Shown in pieces: positions 58,926-64,000 of a DNA stretch of 64,000 nt. The position numbers were made by a program, and so were the translations under genes. The stretch is from Voacanga thouarsii (Eukaryota; Streptophyta; Magnoliopsida; Gentianales; Apocynaceae): positions 6,479,001-6,543,000 of the forward strand of contig JANUWF010001783.1 of NCBI GenBank assembly GCA_026120185.1, given 5' to 3'. Under the pieces are notes generated by a model. The model saw only the letters and a program-made list of their open reading frames with translations, was not told where the DNA came from and did no database searches. Position 1 is the stretch's first letter; each line of letters opens with the position of its first letter.

Positions 58926-59720
58926 TATAAGCTAACATTGATGTTTTTAGTGAGACGTCACTAGAAGCATTAGTGAATTCTTTTATTGCCAATACAAATT
59001 GATCTGTTCAGGGGCAAAAAGAAGCTTCCCAACGATTGGGTGATCAATGGAAACAATTAGTTCAAATTGTTGAGGAGACTCAGGAGTTCATGCTAGCTCG
59101 TTCAACTGACTATGGAACAAAAAGAGAGGCTATGAGGGACAATTGCATGATGTGGCAAGAGAGGTATTTGATTCTATTCTATGTACTCATAATTCTAATA
59201 TTTTTTTGTCACATGAGTTCTTAGGTTCCTCTCACTTCTTAGAGAACAATGCTCCCAACGATGATGTATGGAGTTTAACATGCCTCAAGAAGTTGGATTT
59301 ATCATTCATTCTAAGAAACCCTTTGAGGATGTTGACGAATTCTACCCTTCACCCCAATTTTAGGGAAGTAACTTGATATTTGTAGAAGCATTAAAAAGTA
59401 TGGATTTCCCAATCCCATCTTTAAGAACTTAAATACTAAGTTTAAAGGGGAATTGTAATTGTAAAAGACTTCTTTTGAAGGGTTAATTGGTGATTTCAAA
59501 GTTGATGCATTCGTTAGATACCATGTGCACTCATATGTTAAAAAAGATATTTATGTGTCTAAAGGAATGTTAGGGAATGAGGTTTATGTGTTTTGCTTTG
59601 CTGAGACAAATCGTTTTCATGAACCTACCATTTTTCAAAATTCTCCATTCCTTCTACATTCATTATGCCTATCTTCTACTTGGAGCCTTAATCTTTTTTT
59701 CCAAAAGGTTTGATGAGGAA
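58926..59720 (+). pseudogene. L2 decayed ORF of unknown type
   Basis: I do not recognise this protein. A readable stretch (about 58960-59160) gives EALVNSFIANTN, QRLGDQWKQLVQIVEETQEF and RSTDYGTKREAMRDN, looking helical or coiled-coil. Text continues in another frame (REVFDSILCTHNSNIFLS, FLGSSHFLENNAPNDD) to about 59380, then with stops to RFDEET near 59720. Its position between leader and 3' UTR suggests a gag-like or accessory protein, but no gag, protease or env-like motif is visible. Confidence 0.4.
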
Positions 59721-61552
59721 ACATGATGAGTGTAAAGAGTTTTTATTTTATTTTAGTCTTTTTATTTAGTTTTTTTTCTTTTATTTAGGTATGTTTTTAT
59801 TTTATTATTATTTGCGTTGTTCTTTTATTTGTGTTTTGTTATATAGGAATAAAGTTCTCTTGGATAAGCCCTTCTCTTTACCTCAGGTTTGGATATGTAT
59901 TGGAGCATTATTGCACTTGGGAAGTATTATTTAAACTTTTTAACCCATTATTATTTTTGGTCCATTTGGAGGTGCTTTCTTGTGTTTATTTTTTGCCAAT
60001 GAGGACATTGTCCAATTTAAGTGTGGGGGAGTGGTTTGGTGATATACTTTGTCCAAATTTTTATCAATTATCTTGGTATTTTCTTAGTATTGAGCTACTT
60101 TGAAATATTTTGAAACTGAAAAATAATTTTATTTTGAGCACAAAAAATGGAAGTATTTTCTTTCTTATTTTTTCCCCTTTATTTTTGGTCTCATGGCAAT
60201 ATTTTCTTACTCTATTTATTTGGCCATTGCGGACAATGTCTAGTTTATGTGTGGGGGAGTGGTTAGAATGAGAATTTTTCTATGCTTCATTCTTCTTAGA
60301 ATTCTACTTTGAACTTTTTGTACGCACTTGGACTAAGTAGTTCTTGATCAAATGCTTTATATTATTCTTAAACCTGTTTTTCTGCTAAAATTCATTGAGC
60401 ATTCTAGAACTTATTTGAATACCTCTCGAGGCAAAATAAGAAAGACATTCATGATTTAACTTAGGGATGATAGTAATAGGCCTTCTTTGGATAGTTTATG
60501 CTTTTCAAGCCTACCTATTTTATATTATCCCTAGTGCCTATTTTGAGCCTAAATTGTTAATTTCTTTCTTAAAACCCGTTATCATACTTTATCCATTACT
60601 TCTTTCTGAGAGTTTGATAATTCTTCCAAATCTTTGATTGCTCTTGATAGATAAAAGTACAAGTAGAGGAAGTGTGAGGGAAAATACTCGTGTAAATGTC
60701 ATGACTTGTTACTTTCAGTCATGCATCATGTGTTGAGTTGTGAAAGGAGAAAGGAGGAAGAAAGGAGAAAAGAAAAAGAGGAAGAAAAAGAAAGAGTGAA
60801 CAAAAAGCTACTAGAAAATGTTGAAAGAAAAAATTAAGAAACAAACAAAAGCAGCATTTGAAAAGAAGAGGAAAAGAAAAAGAACAACGGAAAGAGAAAG
60901 GAAGAGAGCTGGAATAAAAATTGCTGAAATTTTTTATGATCTTGTGCAATATGAATGATGAGTTAAGAATAGTTGAGGAAAAGAATGCAAGATTTGCTTG
61001 AACTGTACTATGATTGCCATACAAGGTTATGAGTTTTTGATTGATTTTGGAATAGGAGAGCAAGAAAAGCTTAGAATCTATTGGTACATTTTGTTTATCC
61101 TTTTCTTGCAAACTCTCATCTTCATTAATATTTGATTTCCTATATCCTTCGTTTGACAAGCTATATTACAAACCCTTTAGCCTTACATTATAAGCTTAAA
61201 AGTCCTACTTGACTTAAGTAGAATCATGATATGTCTCGGATTAGTGGAGAGGGTGTATGCAAAGTAAGCTTATGGAATGCATATTTCTTTTGAACTAAAT
61301 TCTTTCCAATGGTTTGAGAATGATGTTAAGTATTGGGATAATTCTACTAGTCATTCTTCGCTTACACAAGTCTTGCATTTGTTATGAAAGATCTAGTAGC
61401 ATATGTTTTGCTGTCTTGGATAAAGAAAGCATTGGAGATATTATTTCGAAATTGATTGAGTGATTTTTTTTTTTTTAAAAAAAACTTGTGTTTTCCTACT
61501 TGTTTTTAATACTTTGTTTGAGGATAAGCAAAGAGCTAAGTGTGGAGGAATA
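59721..61552 (+). other. L2 3' untranslated region with three polypurine-like motifs
   Basis: Motif 1 at 60017-60034 (TTAAGTGTGGGGGAGTGG) and motif 2 at 60246-60262 (TATGTGTGGGGGAGTGG) are each preceded by 'ccaatgaggacattgtcc'-like text. Motif 3 (61538-61552, AAGTGTGGAGGAATA) abuts the 3' LTR and is the functional polypurine position. 60740-60900 is a purine-rich A/G tract. No gene is seen. Confidence 0.75.
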
Positions 61553-63099
61553 TGATAAGGCCAAAATTAGTCATATATTTTCTGGTTATTTGAGGCTATT
61601 TTGTGATACATTGTTTAATAACTAGTCATATTCCTTCATATTTAATAACTAGTCATTGTTTACCCTTGAAAAGATATTTTGTGCATTATTTCGGATTTTA
61701 GGGGTAAAATAAGACAAAAATGTCGCAAAACAGAACAGAGGCGGCGTCGCCCAGGACGCGGGAATTGGCGCCGGCCACGTGCTACTGACATGCACTTCAA
61801 AGCGACAAAAAATCGATAAAACAGAGTGAAACAAAAACTAACCGGAACCGGCTGGAACGCTAGAGGCGGTGCCGGCTGCATTTTGTAAGGGTTCAAGCAA
61901 AATCAAGAAAAATCAGTGAACAAATAATGGAACATACCACAACCGGTGCCAGCTGGAAGGCCGGAAGCGGCGCCGGTTGTGCCATGGTGCCGAGGCAGTG
62001 CCTCGATTTTTGTGCGCATTTTTTGACAATTTGCAGAGTTTTAGTATTTTCCTACTTCTAGTTGGCCAAAAACCCTAGAGGAACGATTTTAGGCACTTCT
62101 AAAGCCTATAAATAGAGGAAAAACACAAGGGAAAAGGGAGAATTCACAGATCAAAATAGAAAATCACTAAAATTAAAGGAAGAATTCTTCAATTCAAGGA
62201 AGATTGTACAAGAGGGTCTACGAAGGAAGAAGAAGGAGGCTTGTCTATGAGTGTTTTCTTTTAACTTTGTTTTCTTTTCTTCAACAATGATGTATTAATT
62301 GTTTTATTGTAATTTGATATTGATTTAGGTATTCATTATTTTTAGAGTTACTTTGATCTTTTGATTAATTGATTGTTATTGTTGATATTTAATTACTTAT
62401 GCTAATTTTGAGATTAATTTGTTGTTTCTTTCTATTAACTTGCTTGAAAAAGGGGCTGATAGTGGTCTCAATTCATTAATTTCATATCTGTTGTCTCTTA
62501 ACTTACTTGAAAAAGGGATTAATTGTTAAGAACTAGGTAATTAAAAGTTAATTGATGTCTGCCAGAATATGGATTCATTGGTTAATTTCATCTTTTAAGT
62601 TTGTCAGAATATGGAGATTTAATTAAGGATTGTGTTTAATGCATCTTTTTGGTGAACTAGTTGAGACAGAATATGTGATGCTAATTTGTCTAGAAGATAG
62701 TGATTTCATGGATTGAAAAAGAAGTGAATCTATCTTAATCCTTCATGATGCCAAGAGAATGATTAGTTATGATAATGATTGGGTACTTTAAAGTCATGTT
62801 TATCAAAATAATTATTTGAGTTACATAATTCTCCATCCTTAACATGTATATATTCTTTTGTTTTATTTTATTTTCCTTTTTATTTCTTTTTCACTTTATT
62901 GAGTCAGTTAAACAATGAGAGAAAAGTGATCAATACATACTTATTCCTTGAGGATCGATACTCGTTTTAAACCGTTTACTATGCTTAATGATGAGTACGC
63001 TTGCTCATATGTGTAATTTGGGATTAATGTTTTAATTTAAACTTGATTGGGAATGTACTTATTTTTATATGATTTTTATACCCAAATCTAAACACATCA
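61553..63099 (+). repeat. L2 3' LTR
   Basis: 1,547 bp, TGATAAGGCCAAAA to AAACACATCA. It keeps more of the GC-rich 61735-62010 block ('ggcgccggcc', 'ggcgccggttgtg') than the 5' LTR. The next five bases, GTCTT, are the right TSD. Confidence 0.92.
62107..62115 (+). promoter_or_regulatory. L2 3' LTR TATA box
   Basis: TATAAATAG in the same context as the 5' LTR copy. It could drive read-through into copia-3 antisense sequence to the right. Confidence 0.7.
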
Positions 63100-63104
63100 G
63101 TCTT

Positions 63105-63562
63105 TCTCTTCTTACTTAAATGTTCAAATTGAGCGTTATTTATTTGATTATTTGTAGGATTTAAAAAGAATTAGTTTCCATACATGTGTCTGTACATAAA
63201 ACTTTTCCATTTCTACTAATAGTAACACAAGAATGGAAAGAAATAGAATATCCATGATTTATTAGCTTTGCAACTGAAATTAAATTCTGTCTAAAACCGG
63301 GTACATAAAAAATATCTTTCAAAATAACTACTTTATTACAATAAAAAATAAGATCCAGCTCTCTCACTGCAAGGGCTCATACTTGTGCTCCATTTCCTAC
63401 TCGTAGTCCATACTCGCCCTTTTGGAGTCTTCTTATCTTCCTAAACCCCTGCAAGGAGTTATAGATATAATCAGTGACACCAGAATCAACAATCCAAGTG
63501 GAAGTTGATCCAACAATTAAAATTGACTCTAGACAGAGAACAATACCTGTAGGATTTTTCAT
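63105..63562 (-). pseudogene. copia-3 protease and linker
   Basis: Protease text at 63377-63562: VGSTSTWIVDSGVTDYIYNS, GFRKIRRLQKGEYGLRVGNG. The catalytic D-S-G is intact, unlike copia-1 and copia-2. 63161-63367 continues with VVILKDIFYVPGFRQNLISV and AKLINHGYSISF, the normal stretch between protease and pre-integrase. L2 inserted just downstream. Confidence 0.85.
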
Positions 63563-64000
63563 GGCCTGAAGTTCTGAACACTCCTTTTTCTAATGTCCCT
63601 TTTGCTCGCACTTGAAGCATTTCCCTTTGGGCTTGTTGGGCTGGTTCTTAGGTTGGGTCGGTGCATTTCCCTTCTTCTTCTTGAACTTTCTGAGCTTGGG
63701 CCCAGTTCTAGAAGAAAAAGTCCTAGCAATCATAACCTTAGACTGTGGCTTCATGACCTTCTCTGCCATCTAGAGCTTTTTCATTAACTTGGTTAAATTC
63801 ATGTTTAACTTGTTTATGTTATAATTTAACTTGAATTGAGTTAAAGAGTCCGGAAGAGATTTGAGAACCATATTCACTTGGCTCTCGGGGTCAATTACAG
63901 CCCCTAAGATTTCTGCTTCCTCGAAAGCAGCAATCATCTTGAGCATATGCTCTATGATTGATGCTCTCTCAGCCATCTTAGTGTTGACAATCGTCCTAAA
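63563..64000 (-). pseudogene. copia-3 gag, C-terminal part (continues beyond the window)
   Basis: A knuckle near 63570-63625 (CFKCEQKGH-stop-KKECSE) keeps the Cys/His positions with one stop where Trp is usual. Upstream is a Lys/Pro-rich linker, then 63770-63976 with RASIIEHMLKMIAAFEEAEI, DPESQVNMVLKSLPDSLTQF, NYNINKLNMNLTKLMKKL. The start lies past base 64000. The region 63756-63775 shows the uninterrupted counterpart of the CACTA site in copia-2. Confidence 0.82.

Larger units (their letters stand above)
56785..63099 (+). mobile_element. L2: Athila-like non-autonomous LTR element, 6.3 kb
   Basis: The LTRs are 56785-58283 and 61553-63099. The flanks ATCTT and GTCTT are a 5-bp TSD with one change, confirmed by the unbroken 'gatctttctcttctta' equivalent in copia-2. 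The interior is only 3.27 kb and encodes no recognised gag, pol or env-like protein. It has a tRNA-Asp-type primer site in two tandem copies and three polypurine-like motifs. It relates to L1 and L0 by LTR and leader sequence. Confidence 0.92.
52368..64000 (-). mobile_element. copia-3: minus-strand sister of copia-2, interrupted by L2, runs off the window
   Basis: From low to high coordinates: 3' LTR, RNase H, RT, integrase, L2 insertion, protease, gag. The 5' part lies beyond base 64000. Domain text matches copia-2 closely and generally has fewer stops. It appears to have inserted into the RNase H region of copia-2 in opposite orientation; the left TSD cannot be checked because the right end is outside the window. 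Confidence 0.82.

Noticed and set aside
60719..61159. Minus-strand 146-codon frame with Phe/Leu-rich end
   Set aside because: It lies in the A/G-rich 3' UTR of L2, antisense to the element, with no domain; a composition effect.

Overview
The window is AT-rich nuclear DNA from a flowering plant, probably a dicot, and consists almost entirely of nested, decayed transposable elements. Ty1/copia and Ty3/gypsy polyproteins, an Ac-like hAT transposase, a CACTA element and Athila-type LTRs with tRNA-Asp primer sites point to a plant; there is no sign of bacterial, organellar or intact single-copy plant genes. Family calls come from reading translations by eye, without database searches.

Layout, left to right. 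1-2004: unassigned. 2005-2742: part of a MITE-rich repeat (unit A). 2743-10131: minus-strand copia element (copia-1) with a complete 3' LTR and only about 105 bp of 5' LTR. 10132-12640: two further tandem copies of the repeat (B, C), each with a TA/GA microsatellite. 12643-12845: GC-rich, hAT-end-like. 12850-17868: truncated Athila-like element L0 (minus). 17870-46285: a Tekay/Del-like gypsy element (minus), whose 5' LTR is split by a second Athila-like element L1 (25373-44782, minus). L1 carries a 5-kb insertion derived from copia-1 and its flank, bordered by 577-bp direct repeats, and a 5.7-kb hAT transposon sitting in its primer-binding site. 46286-52367: plus-strand copia-2, interrupted by a 1.8-kb CACTA element (47585-49411). 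52368-64000: minus-strand sister element copia-3, running off the window and interrupted by Athila-like L2 (56785-63099, plus).

Boundaries are supported by target-site duplications (TSDs) and by empty sites inside the window. The intact Tekay 3' LTR shows L1's site; copia-2 shows L2's site and copia-3 shows the CACTA site. Order of events: Tekay, then L1, then the hAT and the 5-kb insertion; the copia-2/copia-3 pair, then CACTA and L2.

No intact host gene was found. The only cellular-gene-like coding sequence is a short class III peroxidase first-exon fragment with a TATA-like box, inside the hAT. It lies upstream of the transposase and could splice in frame to it. The three Athila-like elements form a decayed group: L1 keeps gag plus a plant-transposon (env-like) ORF but no pol, L0 keeps only the env-like ORF, and L2 keeps no recognised protein.
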